This document shows, one piece after another, positions 27,228 through 35,467 of a stretch of 64,000 nt of DNA; within the stretch, counting starts at the first letter, position 1; every line of letters begins with the position of its first letter. This stretch comes from Wenyingzhuangia aestuarii (GTDB lineage: Bacteria; Bacteroidota; Bacteroidia; Flavobacteriales; Flavobacteriaceae). Location of the stretch: positions 186,001-250,000 of the forward strand of contig NZ_JAATJG010000005.1 in the NCBI RefSeq assembly GCF_011927765.1, written 5' to 3'. The notes under the pieces are model-generated. The model had not been told where the DNA came from. It ran no database searches and saw only the letters and a program-made list of their open reading frames with translations. The position numbers were made by a program, and so were the translations under genes.

Positions 27228-27824
27228 TTGATGAGTTTATTTAGTAAATTTTTTAAAACTTCAAATACCAAACCATCATCTAAAGAGAAAAAAATCAACG
27301 AACAACCCGTTGTTTTGTCTTTAGATGATTTGTTTGTTAATAACTTCATCAACAAAGGTGGTAAGTTCCTATACTGCATTTCGCAAAAAGAAGCCGTACA
27401 AACGTTTAAAAGAATATTATTAGAAAACAATTGGTCAAGTGTTTCTTGCATCAATAATGAGTTAAAAGAAATCTGTATGATTACAGATACCGAAGTCGCT
27501 CTTTCTAACAGTCAATATCCTTATTTTTCTACGTGCGAACATTTAGTAGCAGATACTGGGAATATTATGATTTCATCCAATCAGATTGGAGAAATGAAGC
27601 TTGGAGAGCTAAACAATAATTTTATTGTGATGGCAAACACCAGTCAGATTGTTAAAAATATGGGAGAAGGATTAACAGGTATTAAATCTAACTGTAAAAA
27701 TAAAATTCCTACCAATATTTGTGACATTAAGAACTATACCCTAGACAACACAAAAGACAACTTTTTAAACTATGGAATGTCTAATTCCAAGAACCTATAT
27801 TTAATTTTAGTAGAAGATTTATAA
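27228..27824 (+). CDS. LUD (LutC/YkgG-like) domain protein
   Basis: 198 aa cytoplasmic protein related to the lactate-utilisation LUD domain. Visible elements are YCISQKEAVQTFKRILLEN, a central TDTEVALSNSQYPYFSTCEH segment in place of the usual glycine-rich loop, and ISSNQIGEMKLGELNNNFIV. No lutA or lutB partner is nearby, and the position between ftsH and cdsA does not suggest lactate oxidation, so its job here is unknown. The start may be either of the adjacent ATGs at 27228 and 27231. Confidence 0.78.
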   Translation: MMSLFSKFFKTSNTKPSSKEKKINEQPVVLSLDDLFVNNFINKGGKFLYCISQKEAVQTFKRILLENNWSSVSCINNELKEICMITDTEVALSNSQYPYFSTCEHLVADTGNIMISSNQIGEMKLGELNNNFIVMANTSQIVKNMGEGLTGIKSNCKNKIPTNICDIKNYTLDNTKDNFLNYGMSNSKNLYLILVEDL

Positions 27825-27833
27825 GATACATAT

Positions 27834-28661
27834 ATGCTACAAAGAGCTTTTTCAGGAATTATATTTGTTGCCATTCTTATAGGAGCAACATTGTACAGTA
27901 GCATTTCTTTCTACTTACTTTTTTTCTTTTTTATGATTGTTGCCATTTTTGAATTCCAAAAACTAAGCAATTACAAAACTTCTTTTTTTTACATTTTAGG
28001 AACAATTACTTTTTTGTTATCTACAGGAAGTCTTAAAGTTTTAGGAAGCTACTTCCCTATTAATGCTTTATTTTCTAACGATTTAAAAAACACTAGTTTT
28101 ATTTATGTTCTGTTGTTTTTTACGTTTCTAATATTGCTGTTTAAAAAGAAACAAAACAATCCTTTTACAGATTTAGGGATTATATTTCTAACCTACCTAT
28201 ATGCTGTAATTCCATTTACCATAATCTTGGCTATTCCTTTTTGTAACGATACAAATACCTACGAAGGAACAACGTTTTTAGGTTGTATTATTTTAATATG
28301 GTCTACAGACACATTTGCCTATTTAACAGGTAAAGCTATAGGAAAACATAAATTATACGAAAAAATTTCACCCAACAAAACAATAGAAGGATCTGTTGGA
28401 GGTTTGATTTTCACCTTAATAACAGCAACCATACTCTCTAAATATTTTACACAATATTCTTTAACAGAATGGTTGGGTCTAAGTATAGTTATTAGTATTT
28501 TTGGTGGATTAGGTGACTTGGTAGAGTCTATGTTTAAAAGAGCTGCAAACATTAAAGATAGTGGGAATTTAATTCCTGGTCATGGTGGAGTGTTAGATCG
28601 ATTTGATAGTTTGTTATTTGCATCACCTTTTATTTATTTTTATTTACAATTAATTTCATAA
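27834..28661 (+). CDS. cdsA: Phosphatidate cytidylyltransferase
   Basis: Integral membrane enzyme making CDP-diacylglycerol from phosphatidate and CTP, 275 aa with about eight hydrophobic segments. The C-terminal signature is clear: WSTDTFAYLTGKAIGKHKL, SPNKTIEGSVGG, and SIFGGLGDLVESMFKRAANI followed by KDSGNLIPGHGGVLDRFDSL. It lies directly before the phosphatidylserine decarboxylase gene (3 bp gap), linking two steps of phosphatidylethanolamine synthesis. The serine transferase itself is not in the window. Confidence 0.95.
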   Translation: MLQRAFSGIIFVAILIGATLYSSISFYLLFFFFMIVAIFEFQKLSNYKTSFFYILGTITFLLSTGSLKVLGSYFPINALFSNDLKNTSFIYVLLFFTFLILLFKKKQNNPFTDLGIIFLTYLYAVIPFTIILAIPFCNDTNTYEGTTFLGCIILIWSTDTFAYLTGKAIGKHKLYEKISPNKTIEGSVGGLIFTLITATILSKYFTQYSLTEWLGLSIVISIFGGLGDLVESMFKRAANIKDSGNLIPGHGGVLDRFDSLLFASPFIYFYLQLIS

Positions 28662-28664
28662 AAC

Positions 28665-29321
28665 ATGTTTCACAAAGAAGGAAAAATAATTATTACAGCA
28701 ACAATCATCTTAGCGTTAATAGCTACAGATTTAACTTACTTTTTATTAAAAGATTTTGTTTGGTTGCAATACATTATATATGCAGTAGCATTGTTTTTTG
28801 TTTATATTATTTTACAATTCTTTAGAAACCCAAAAAGACATACCAAAGTATCAGACAGCCATGTAGTTGCTCCTGTAGATGGTAAAGTAGTTGTGATAGA
28901 AGAAGTTTATGAACCTGAATACTTTAAAGACAAAAGATTACAAGTTTCTATTTTTATGAGTCCATTAAACGTACACGTAACAAGATATGGATTAAGTGGA
29001 TTGGTTAAGTTTAGCAAATACCATCCAGGTAAATTTTTAGTTGCTTGGCACCCAAAAGCATCAGAAGAAAACGAAAGAACTACAGTAGTTGTAGAAAACA
29101 AAGTTTTTGGAGAAGTTTTATACAGACAAATTGCAGGAGCATTAGCAAAAAGAATTGTAAACTACGCAGAAGTAGGTCAAGAAGTATTACAAGGAACAGA
29201 TGCTGGATTCATTAAATTTGGATCAAGAGTAGACTTATTCCTTCCTTTAGATGCTAAAATTAATGTATCTTTAAATCAAAAAGTAAAGGGAGCAGAAGAC
29301 ATTATTGCTTCTTTAAAATAG
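28665..29321 (+). CDS. psd: Phosphatidylserine decarboxylase proenzyme, short form
   Basis: Pyruvoyl-dependent decarboxylase forming phosphatidylethanolamine, 218 aa. This is the short Bacteroidota and alphaproteobacterial type with two N-terminal membrane segments (about 10-48). Motifs are VVAPVDGKVVVIEEVYE, FMSPLNVHVTRYGLSG and the self-cleavage site region IKFGSRVDLFLP, where the Gly-Ser bond generates the pyruvoyl group. It is co-transcribed between cdsA and the acyl-CoA-binding protein gene. Confidence 0.94.
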   Translation: MFHKEGKIIITATIILALIATDLTYFLLKDFVWLQYIIYAVALFFVYIILQFFRNPKRHTKVSDSHVVAPVDGKVVVIEEVYEPEYFKDKRLQVSIFMSPLNVHVTRYGLSGLVKFSKYHPGKFLVAWHPKASEENERTTVVVENKVFGEVLYRQIAGALAKRIVNYAEVGQEVLQGTDAGFIKFGSRVDLFLPLDAKINVSLNQKVKGAEDIIASLK

Positions 29322-29333
29322 AGATTTAACAAT

Positions 29334-29624
29334 ATGGACAAAGATGCTTTATTAAAAGAACGTTTTGACAAAGCTGTCAGAATAGCTGCAGAAATGGATC
29401 CGCTGCCTCCAGATATTATGTTAGAATTTTATGCTTATTATAAACAAGCTACCAAAGGAGATCATTTTTTTAGCTTTAATGCAAACAACCAAGAAGAAGA
29501 AGAGAGTGATATTAGAAGGTCTTTTAAGTTTAATGCTTGGACACAACTAAGAGGTATCTCTCCTAAAAGAGCTAAAAAAGACTACATAAAACTTGTAGAA
29601 AAATATAGTAATACAACCATCTAA
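29334..29624 (+). CDS. Acyl-CoA-binding protein (ACBP)
   Basis: 96 aa four-helix protein that binds long-chain acyl-CoA in the cytoplasm. The family signature is plain: FDKAVRIAAEMDPLPPDIML, FYAYYKQATKGD, and NAWTQLRGISPKRAKKDYIK. ACBPs are mostly eukaryotic but occur in some Bacteroidota. The position directly after psd suggests a role in acyl supply for phospholipid metabolism; that is inference from context. The gap to psd is 12 bp and to the YceI gene 15 bp. Confidence 0.93.
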   Translation: MDKDALLKERFDKAVRIAAEMDPLPPDIMLEFYAYYKQATKGDHFFSFNANNQEEEESDIRRSFKFNAWTQLRGISPKRAKKDYIKLVEKYSNTTI

Positions 29625-29639
29625 ATAAATAATATCAAC

Positions 29640-30245
29640 ATGAAAAAAATAGTACTTATTTTATTAGCTGTTGTTTCGTTAACAGCTTGTAAACAAAAAG
29701 AGAAAAAAGGAACTGAAACAACTTCAACACCAACATATCAATTAGATGCTGAAACTGTAGTAGTTAATTGGGTAGGTTATAAGTTTACAAATAAAGCTGG
29801 TGTTAAAGGACAATTTCAAACTACAAACGTAACTAACAATCAAAAAGGAGCAACTTTAAATGAGGCTTTAACTGGAGTGGAATTTTCTATTCCGGTAAGT
29901 AGTATTTTTAGTAATAACGGAGTTAGAGATGCCAAACTAAAATCTTTATTCTTTGGAATTATGGATAACACAGAGTTACTATCTGGAAAAGTAACTAGCG
30001 TAACAGGTACTAATGGTATAGTTTCTTTAACGATGAATAATGAGACACACGATTTACCATTTACATTAAATGTACAAAACAACACTGCTTATTTAAAAGC
30101 AACTATTGACATTAATGAATGGCATGCAGAAAATGCTTTAGCTTCTTTACACAAAGCTTGTGAATTATTACACACAGGAGAAGATGGAGTTAGTAAAACA
30201 TGGAACACTGTAGATATTGATGCGGTTTTAAACTTTATCAAATAG
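29640..30245 (+). CDS. YceI-family lipoprotein
   Basis: 201 aa. The N-terminus MKKIVLILLAVVSLTACKQ is a lipoprotein signal with lipobox LTAC (Cys17). The mature part (residues ~35-200) is a YceI-like beta-barrel domain that binds polyisoprenoid or amphiphilic ligands in other bacteria, recognisable from VVNWVGYKFTNKAGVKGQF and the late SKTWNTVDIDAVLNFI. It is the last gene of the rsfS-to-YceI operon and is followed by a bidirectional terminator. Confidence 0.87.
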   Translation: MKKIVLILLAVVSLTACKQKEKKGTETTSTPTYQLDAETVVVNWVGYKFTNKAGVKGQFQTTNVTNNQKGATLNEALTGVEFSIPVSSIFSNNGVRDAKLKSLFFGIMDNTELLSGKVTSVTGTNGIVSLTMNNETHDLPFTLNVQNNTAYLKATIDINEWHAENALASLHKACELLHTGEDGVSKTWNTVDIDAVLNFIK

Positions 30246-30263
30246 AACATCTAACAATCATAT

Positions 30264-30297
30264 AAAAAAAGGCTCTACAATGTAGAGCCTTTTTTTA
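30264..30297. terminator. Bidirectional intrinsic terminator
   Basis: Stem AAAAAAAGGCTCTA / TAGAGCCTTTTTTT around a 5-nt loop, between the convergent YceI and UbiA-like genes. It reaches into the latter's stop codon. Confidence 0.88.
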
Positions 30298-31107
30298 TGC
30301 ATAAATTAAAAGTAAATAATACAATATTGGAATTCCTTCTACCCAAAAAGAAGCATAATATTTAGTTTGTTTTGTACTTGCAAATCCTAACATTAATAAC
30401 AAAATTAAACTTGAAAAAGTAAACTGCCATAACCCAACACTCTTAAAATTAAAACCGTGGAGAGCTACAGCACTTATTATTAAGAATACTCCTAGAAATT
30501 TAGCTTTTTTTACTCCCAAAACAATAGGCAGTGTTTTTACTTTTCCCACATCAAAAGAAAAATCTCTAAGATCAAAAGGGAGTGTTAATACAACTACAAA
30601 CAACATCAACTCCAAAAAATAAAGAATCGTTTGTAAAGAAAAATCTAAAGAAAAAAAGACCACTACCCCAGCCCACACAAAAGCAATAATAAATATTTTT
30701 AGTCCAGGAATGTATCTAATAGAATATCTTTCTCCCTTAACTTTCATAAAACTAAACGCGTAAAACAGTGTTAACATTCCAAAAGGAAACAATCTTATTA
30801 ATTGAGAAACAGTAAACTCTAAAAGAAGAAAAAAAGAACCTACAAAAGCGATTAAATTCATCAACAAAATAAGCCATTTGTACTGATTGCTAAAATGATC
30901 AAGTAAATGAACTTTACCATATTTAAATCTATTTAAATATCTAATTAAATGGTACGCTACAAAAGTGGCACAAGCTAATAGAAGAGATTCGTGCAATACA
31001 TTTATATGAAACAAAAGTCCTGTTGTTTGTACAAAACAATAAACAGCAAGTGATACGTGTAAATTACTAAACACATAAAATTGAAATAAAACTTTTAAGA
31101 TTTTCAT
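30295..31107 (-). CDS. UbiA-like polytopic membrane protein
   Basis: 270 aa integral membrane protein with about eight hydrophobic segments. The arrangement resembles UbiA prenyltransferases: an early HLIRYLNRFKYGK loop, then IRYIPGLKIFIIAFVWAG and LPFDLRDFSFD, where the FDLRD acidic stretch resembles the second UbiA aspartate motif. The first NDxxD-like motif is not clearly present, so activity is uncertain. The gene stands alone, divergent from gcvP. A membrane prenyltransferase or a relative without activity are both possible. Confidence 0.6.
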   Translation of the reverse strand: MKILKVLFQFYVFSNLHVSLAVYCFVQTTGLLFHINVLHESLLLACATFVAYHLIRYLNRFKYGKVHLLDHFSNQYKWLILLMNLIAFVGSFFLLLEFTVSQLIRLFPFGMLTLFYAFSFMKVKGERYSIRYIPGLKIFIIAFVWAGVVVFFSLDFSLQTILYFLELMLFVVVLTLPFDLRDFSFDVGKVKTLPIVLGVKKAKFLGVFLIISAVALHGFNFKSVGLWQFTFSSLILLLMLGFASTKQTKYYASFWVEGIPILYYLLLIYA

Positions 31108-31191
31108 TTAACAAATGGACTTATCAACAAAGTGAAGCAAAATTGCTTAAAACATTTGAGACCATAACAAAAATAAAACTTTTATTATCCG

Positions 31192-31199
31192 TATTTTTG
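31192..31199 (+). promoter_or_regulatory. -7 promoter element of gcvP
   Basis: TATTTTTG is an exact TANNTTTG match. The implied transcription start near 31204 supports the ATG at 31227 as the gcvP start and rules out the ATG-less or longer reading from 31143. Confidence 0.55.
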
Positions 31200-31226
31200 T
31201 CGCTTTTAAATATTTATCCATTTCTT

Positions 31227-34076
31227 ATGAAAACAGATGTTTTTGCAAACAGACATATAGGTTCTGATCTAGATGAACAAGCACAAATGCTTGCGCAAGT
31301 AAATGTAAGCTCTATGGAAGAGTTAGTGAATTTAACTGTTCCTAACGATATTCGTTTGCAACAAGATTTACAATTAGCTCCAGCTATGAGTGAATATGAA
31401 TACATGGATCATATTCAGAAACTATCTGTAAAAAATAAATTATTTAAAAACTACATTGGTTTAGGATACCATCCAACCATTACTCCTGGTGTTATTCAGC
31501 GTAATGTATTAGAAAATCCGGGGTGGTATACTGCTTATACACCTTACCAGGCAGAAATTGCTCAAGGTAGATTAGAAGCTTTGTTAAACTTCCAAACCAT
31601 GGTTACAGATTTAACCGGAATGGAAATTGCCAATTCATCATTGCTAGATGAAGGTACTGCTGCTGCCGAAGCTATGATTTTGTTATTTACAACTCGTAGT
31701 AGAGCACAAAAGAAAAGTAACGCTTCACATTTTTTTGTATCAGACAACGTGTTGCCACAAACTATAGATATTTTATACTCTAGAGCAACTCCTTTAAATA
31801 TTGAGATAATTATTGGAAATCACGAAACTTTTGAGTTCGATCAAAATGTATTTGGTGGTTTGGTTCAATATCCTGGAAAAAACGGAAAAGTAGTAGATTA
31901 TTCTGATTTTGTTAAAAAAGCAAATAATATAGAAGCTAGAATTGCTGTAGCTGCAGATTTATTAAGTCTTACTTTGTTAACTCCTCCGGGAGAATGGGGA
32001 GCTGATATTGTCGTAGGAACTACTCAACGTTTTGGAATTCCAATGGGATACGGAGGACCACACGCTGCATATTTTGCAACTAAAGAAGCCTACAAAAGAT
32101 CTTTACCTGGTAGAATTATTGGGGCAACTAAAGATTTAGATGGAAACCGTGCTTTACGTATGGCATTACAAACTAGAGAGCAACATATAAAAAGAGAAAA
32201 AGCAACCTCTAACATTTGTACTGCTCAGGTTTTACTAGCTGTAATGGCAAGCATGTATGGTGTTTTTCATGGAGCAAAAGGACTAAAGTACATTGCAAAT
32301 AAAATATTAAACCATACATATACGTTAAACTTAGCGTTAAAAGAATTAGGTTTTGAACAAGTAAACCCAGTGTTTTTTGACACCTTAAATGTAACCGTTC
32401 CTTCTGCTAGTAAAGTAAAAGAAATTGCAGAATTGTTACATATTAACTTTTTATACAATTCAGAAACTTCGGTTAGTATTGCTATTAACGAAACAACCAA
32501 TTTAAAAGACCTTAACGAAATTGCTAGAATTTTAGCAAAAGCAACAGGTAAGAACTTTACAGAAATTCACAAAATTGTAGAGGTTGATGTAAAACCAGAA
32601 TTTAAAAGAACATCAACCTATTTAACAAACCCTGTATTTAATACGTACCATTCTGAAACTGCAATGATGCGTTATATTAAAAAATTAGAACGTAAAGATT
32701 TATCGCTAAATCATTCAATGATTTCTTTAGGATCTTGTACTATGAAATTAAATGCAGCTTCTGAAATGTTACCTTTAAGTTGGCCAAATTGGGGGAATAT
32801 CCACCCATTTGTACCTGTAGAACAAGCACAAGGATACCAAGAAGTTTTAAGAGGTTTAGAAAATGATTTAAATGAGATTACAGGATTCCACGCTACCTCA
32901 CTTCAACCCAACTCTGGTGCACAAGGTGAATATGCAGGACTTTTAGTCATTAAAGCATATCACGAATCTAGAAACGATCACCATAGAAATATTTGTTTAA
33001 TTCCTTCTTCTGCTCACGGAACAAATCCTGCATCTGCTGTTATGGCAGGTATGAAAGTAGTGGTTACTAAAGCTACTGAAGATGGAAACATTGATATTGA
33101 AGATTTAAGAGAAAAAGCTATTTTACACAAAGATAATTTATCGTGTTTAATGGTTACTTACCCTTCTACTCACGGAGTTTTTGAAAGCGGAATTAAAGAA
33201 ATTACACAATTAATTCACGACAACGGAGGACAAGTATATATGGACGGTGCCAACATGAATGCCCAAGTAGGATTAACAAATCCTGCTACAATTGGTGCAG
33301 ATGTTTGTCACTTAAACCTACACAAAACTTTTGCCATTCCTCATGGAGGAGGTGGACCGGGAGTAGGACCAATTTGTGTAGTAGAACACCTAGCACCTTT
33401 CTTACCTTCTAACCCTGTAGTAAAAACAGGTGGAAACCATGCTATTAAAGCAATTTCTGCAGCTCCTTGGGGGTCTGCTTTGGTTTGTTTAATTTCTTAT
33501 GGGTACATAAAAATGTTAGGAGCTAAAGGATTAAAATTAGCAACACAAAATGCTATTTTAAATGCCAACTACATCAAATCTAAATTAGAAGCAGAATACA
33601 ATATTTTATATTCTGGAGAAAACGGATTCTGTGCACACGAAATGATTGTTGACTTTAGACAATTTAAAGCCAAAGGAATTGAAGTAACCGATGTAGCTAA
33701 ACGTCTAATGGATTATGGTTTCCATGCACCAACAGTATCTTTTCCTGTAGCAGGAACTTTAATGATAGAACCTACAGAAAGTGAAAACAAAGAAGAACTA
33801 GATACTTTTATTAATGCCATCCTTAGTATTAAAGCAGAAATAGATGAATTAGAGCATCATGATGAAAACTCTATACTAAAAAATGCACCACATACACAGC
33901 AAATGTTAACTTCTGATGAGTGGGAATTTAACTATTCTAGAGCAAAAGCTGCCTACCCTATGGAAGGAATATCTCATAATAAATTTTGGCCTACAGTTCG
34001 TAGAGTAGATGATGCTTACGGAGATAGAAATTTAGTTTGTTCTTGTGAGCCTATTGAAAGTTATATGGAAGCATAA
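31227..34076 (+). CDS. gcvP: Glycine dehydrogenase (decarboxylating), P protein
   Basis: PLP-dependent P subunit of the glycine cleavage system, 949 aa as a single fused chain. The start MKTDVFANRHIGSDL is the usual family opening; a longer frame from 31143 adds a hydrophobic stretch and contains the promoter. The N-terminal half has YHPTITPGVIQRNVLENPGW and YTPYQAEIAQGRLEAL. The C-terminal half has SLGSCTMKLNAASEM, SSAHGTNPASAVMAGM and the PLP-lysine motif HLNLHKTFAIPHGGGGPG. It is monocistronic, with its own -7 element and a terminator; the H and T proteins are not in this window. Confidence 0.97.
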   Translation: MKTDVFANRHIGSDLDEQAQMLAQVNVSSMEELVNLTVPNDIRLQQDLQLAPAMSEYEYMDHIQKLSVKNKLFKNYIGLGYHPTITPGVIQRNVLENPGWYTAYTPYQAEIAQGRLEALLNFQTMVTDLTGMEIANSSLLDEGTAAAEAMILLFTTRSRAQKKSNASHFFVSDNVLPQTIDILYSRATPLNIEIIIGNHETFEFDQNVFGGLVQYPGKNGKVVDYSDFVKKANNIEARIAVAADLLSLTLLTPPGEWGADIVVGTTQRFGIPMGYGGPHAAYFATKEAYKRSLPGRIIGATKDLDGNRALRMALQTREQHIKREKATSNICTAQVLLAVMASMYGVFHGAKGLKYIANKILNHTYTLNLALKELGFEQVNPVFFDTLNVTVPSASKVKEIAELLHINFLYNSETSVSIAINETTNLKDLNEIARILAKATGKNFTEIHKIVEVDVKPEFKRTSTYLTNPVFNTYHSETAMMRYIKKLERKDLSLNHSMISLGSCTMKLNAASEMLPLSWPNWGNIHPFVPVEQAQGYQEVLRGLENDLNEITGFHATSLQPNSGAQGEYAGLLVIKAYHESRNDHHRNICLIPSSAHGTNPASAVMAGMKVVVTKATEDGNIDIEDLREKAILHKDNLSCLMVTYPSTHGVFESGIKEITQLIHDNGGQVYMDGANMNAQVGLTNPATIGADVCHLNLHKTFAIPHGGGGPGVGPICVVEHLAPFLPSNPVVKTGGNHAIKAISAAPWGSALVCLISYGYIKMLGAKGLKLATQNAILNANYIKSKLEAEYNILYSGENGFCAHEMIVDFRQFKAKGIEVTDVAKRLMDYGFHAPTVSFPVAGTLMIEPTESENKEELDTFINAILSIKAEIDELEHHDENSILKNAPHTQQMLTSDEWEFNYSRAKAAYPMEGISHNKFWPTVRRVDDAYGDRNLVCSCEPIESYMEA

Positions 34077-34096
34077 AAATTCTTAAATAAAACGCT

Positions 34097-34133
34097 AAAA
34101 ATCTCCATCATTAATTTGATGGAGATTTTTTAT
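34097..34133 (+). terminator. Intrinsic terminator after gcvP
   Basis: A 14-bp perfect stem AAAAATCTCCATCA / TGATGGAGATTTTT with a 6-nt loop and T-rich tail. Confidence 0.9.
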
Positions 34134-34371
34134 TTAGAATGTATTTTTGTTGATAATTTTTTTCTTTTTTTTAAAAAATCATTTACCGATATTCAAACAT
34201 AAAAATTACACTTAAAAAAACATCAAACAACCTAGTTTAAAAGGTTTTAACAAAAAACTGAATTACGCTTCCCACGAAATTCAACCTCAACATTTTACAA
34301 ACCTTGTAAATTCTTCAAAAAGAGGCACTAAAAAAGTCCTTACAGATGTTTATTACTTAGTCATAATGTGT
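34134..34371. other. Non-coding stretch upstream of pdhA
   Basis: Between the gcvP terminator and the pdhA promoter there is no credible reading frame on either strand and no RNA structure I recognise. The only ordered element is the inverted repeat at 34294-34310. The whole gap from 34077 to 34454 is 378 bp, the longest gene-free stretch in the window. Confidence 0.6.
34294..34310. promoter_or_regulatory. Inverted repeat upstream of pdhA, operator candidate
   Basis: TTTACAA and TTGTAAA form a perfect 7-bp inverted repeat with a 3-bp spacer (ACC), about 62 bp upstream of the pdhA -7 element. Confidence 0.4.
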
Positions 34372-34379
34372 TATTTTTG
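34372..34379 (+). promoter_or_regulatory. -7 promoter element of pdhA-pdhC
   Basis: TATTTTTG matches TANNTTTG exactly. The transcription start would be near 34384, leaving an untranslated leader of about 70 nt. Confidence 0.5.
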
Positions 34380-34404
34380 CTCCTATTCGACAAATAAAAA
34401 CTAA

Positions 34405-34416
34405 AACTACGTAGTT
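34405..34416. promoter_or_regulatory. Perfect 12-bp palindrome in pdhA leader
   Basis: AACTACGTAGTT is a perfect palindrome about 20 bp downstream of the predicted transcription start, a plausible roadblock-type operator. Confidence 0.35.
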
Positions 34417-34454
34417 ACACCTAGTATGTTTTTTGTAATAATTTAAATTAAATC

Positions 34455-35453
34455 ATGAAAGAAATCACCAAAGAAACCTATATCAATTGGTATAAGGACA
34501 TGCTTTTCTGGAGAAAGTTTGAGGATAAATTGGCAGCAGTTTATATCCAACAAAAAGTTAGAGGATTCTTACACCTTTACAATGGTCAAGAAGCTATTTT
34601 AGCTGGATGTTTACACGTTATGGAATTAGGAGGTAAAGACAAAATGATTACAGCTTACCGTAACCACGTACAACCTATTGGTATGGGAGTAGATCCTAAA
34701 AAAGTGATGGCTGAATTGTATGGAAAAGTTACTGGTACCTCTAAAGGTATGGGTGGTTCTATGCATATTTTTTCTAAAGAACACGGTTTTTACGGAGGAC
34801 ATGGTATTGTTGGAGGTCAAATTCCATTAGGTGCTGGTATGGCTTTTGGTGATAAATACCACAATACAGGTGGAGTTACTATTTGTTGTTTTGGTGATGG
34901 TGCTGCTCGTCAAGGGTCACTTCACGAAACATTTAACATGGCAATGCTTTGGAAATTACCCGTAGTATTTATTGTAGAAAACAATGGATACGCAATGGGA
35001 ACTTCTGTAGAACGTACTGCCAACCACCAAGAAATTTGGAAATTAGGTTTAGGGTACGAAATGCCTTGTGGACCTGTAGACGGAATGGATCCTATAAAAG
35101 TTGCTGAGGCAATGGACGAAGCAATGGAAAGAGCTCGTAGAGGTGACGGACCAACTTTCTTAGAAATGAAAACTTACCGTTATAGAGGTCACTCTATGTC
35201 GGATGCACAACACTATCGTACAAAAGACGAGGTTGCAGAATATAAAAAGATTGACCCTATTACTCAAGTATTAGATGTCATCAAAAAAGAAAACTACTTA
35301 ACAGAAGAAGAAATCAAAGCGATTGACAAAGACGTTAAGGCTAAAGTTTTGGAATGTGAAAAATATGCTGAAGATTCTCCATACCCAGACAAGCAACAAT
35401 TATACGACATGGTGTACGAGCAAGAGAATTACCCATTTGTAAAACATAAATAA
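34455..35453 (+). CDS. pdhA: Pyruvate dehydrogenase E1 component, alpha subunit
   Basis: Thiamine-diphosphate-dependent E1 alpha subunit of the pyruvate dehydrogenase complex, 332 aa. The ThDP-binding motif runs GDGAARQGSLHETFNMA through to VENN (about residues 152-180). SKGMGGSMHIF and YRYRGHSMSDAQHYR, the latter the phosphorylation-loop region in eukaryotic homologues, are also typical. E1 beta must be encoded elsewhere, as is usual in flavobacteria. It is followed 14 bp later by the E2 gene. Confidence 0.96.
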   Translation: MKEITKETYINWYKDMLFWRKFEDKLAAVYIQQKVRGFLHLYNGQEAILAGCLHVMELGGKDKMITAYRNHVQPIGMGVDPKKVMAELYGKVTGTSKGMGGSMHIFSKEHGFYGGHGIVGGQIPLGAGMAFGDKYHNTGGVTICCFGDGAARQGSLHETFNMAMLWKLPVVFIVENNGYAMGTSVERTANHQEIWKLGLGYEMPCGPVDGMDPIKVAEAMDEAMERARRGDGPTFLEMKTYRYRGHSMSDAQHYRTKDEVAEYKKIDPITQVLDVIKKENYLTEEEIKAIDKDVKAKVLECEKYAEDSPYPDKQQLYDMVYEQENYPFVKHK

Positions 35454-35467
35454 TCCAAGAAAAAAAC

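Noticed and set aside
27228-27824. LUD protein as part of a lactate-utilisation or defence system
   Set aside because: No lutA/lutB or defence genes nearby; its neighbours are housekeeping (ftsH, cdsA).
31143-31226. N-terminal extension of gcvP with a hydrophobic stretch (LLLSVFLSLLNIYPF)
   Set aside because: Contains the exact -7 element at 31192-31199 and is foreign to the P-protein family, which starts at MKTDVFANRHIG.
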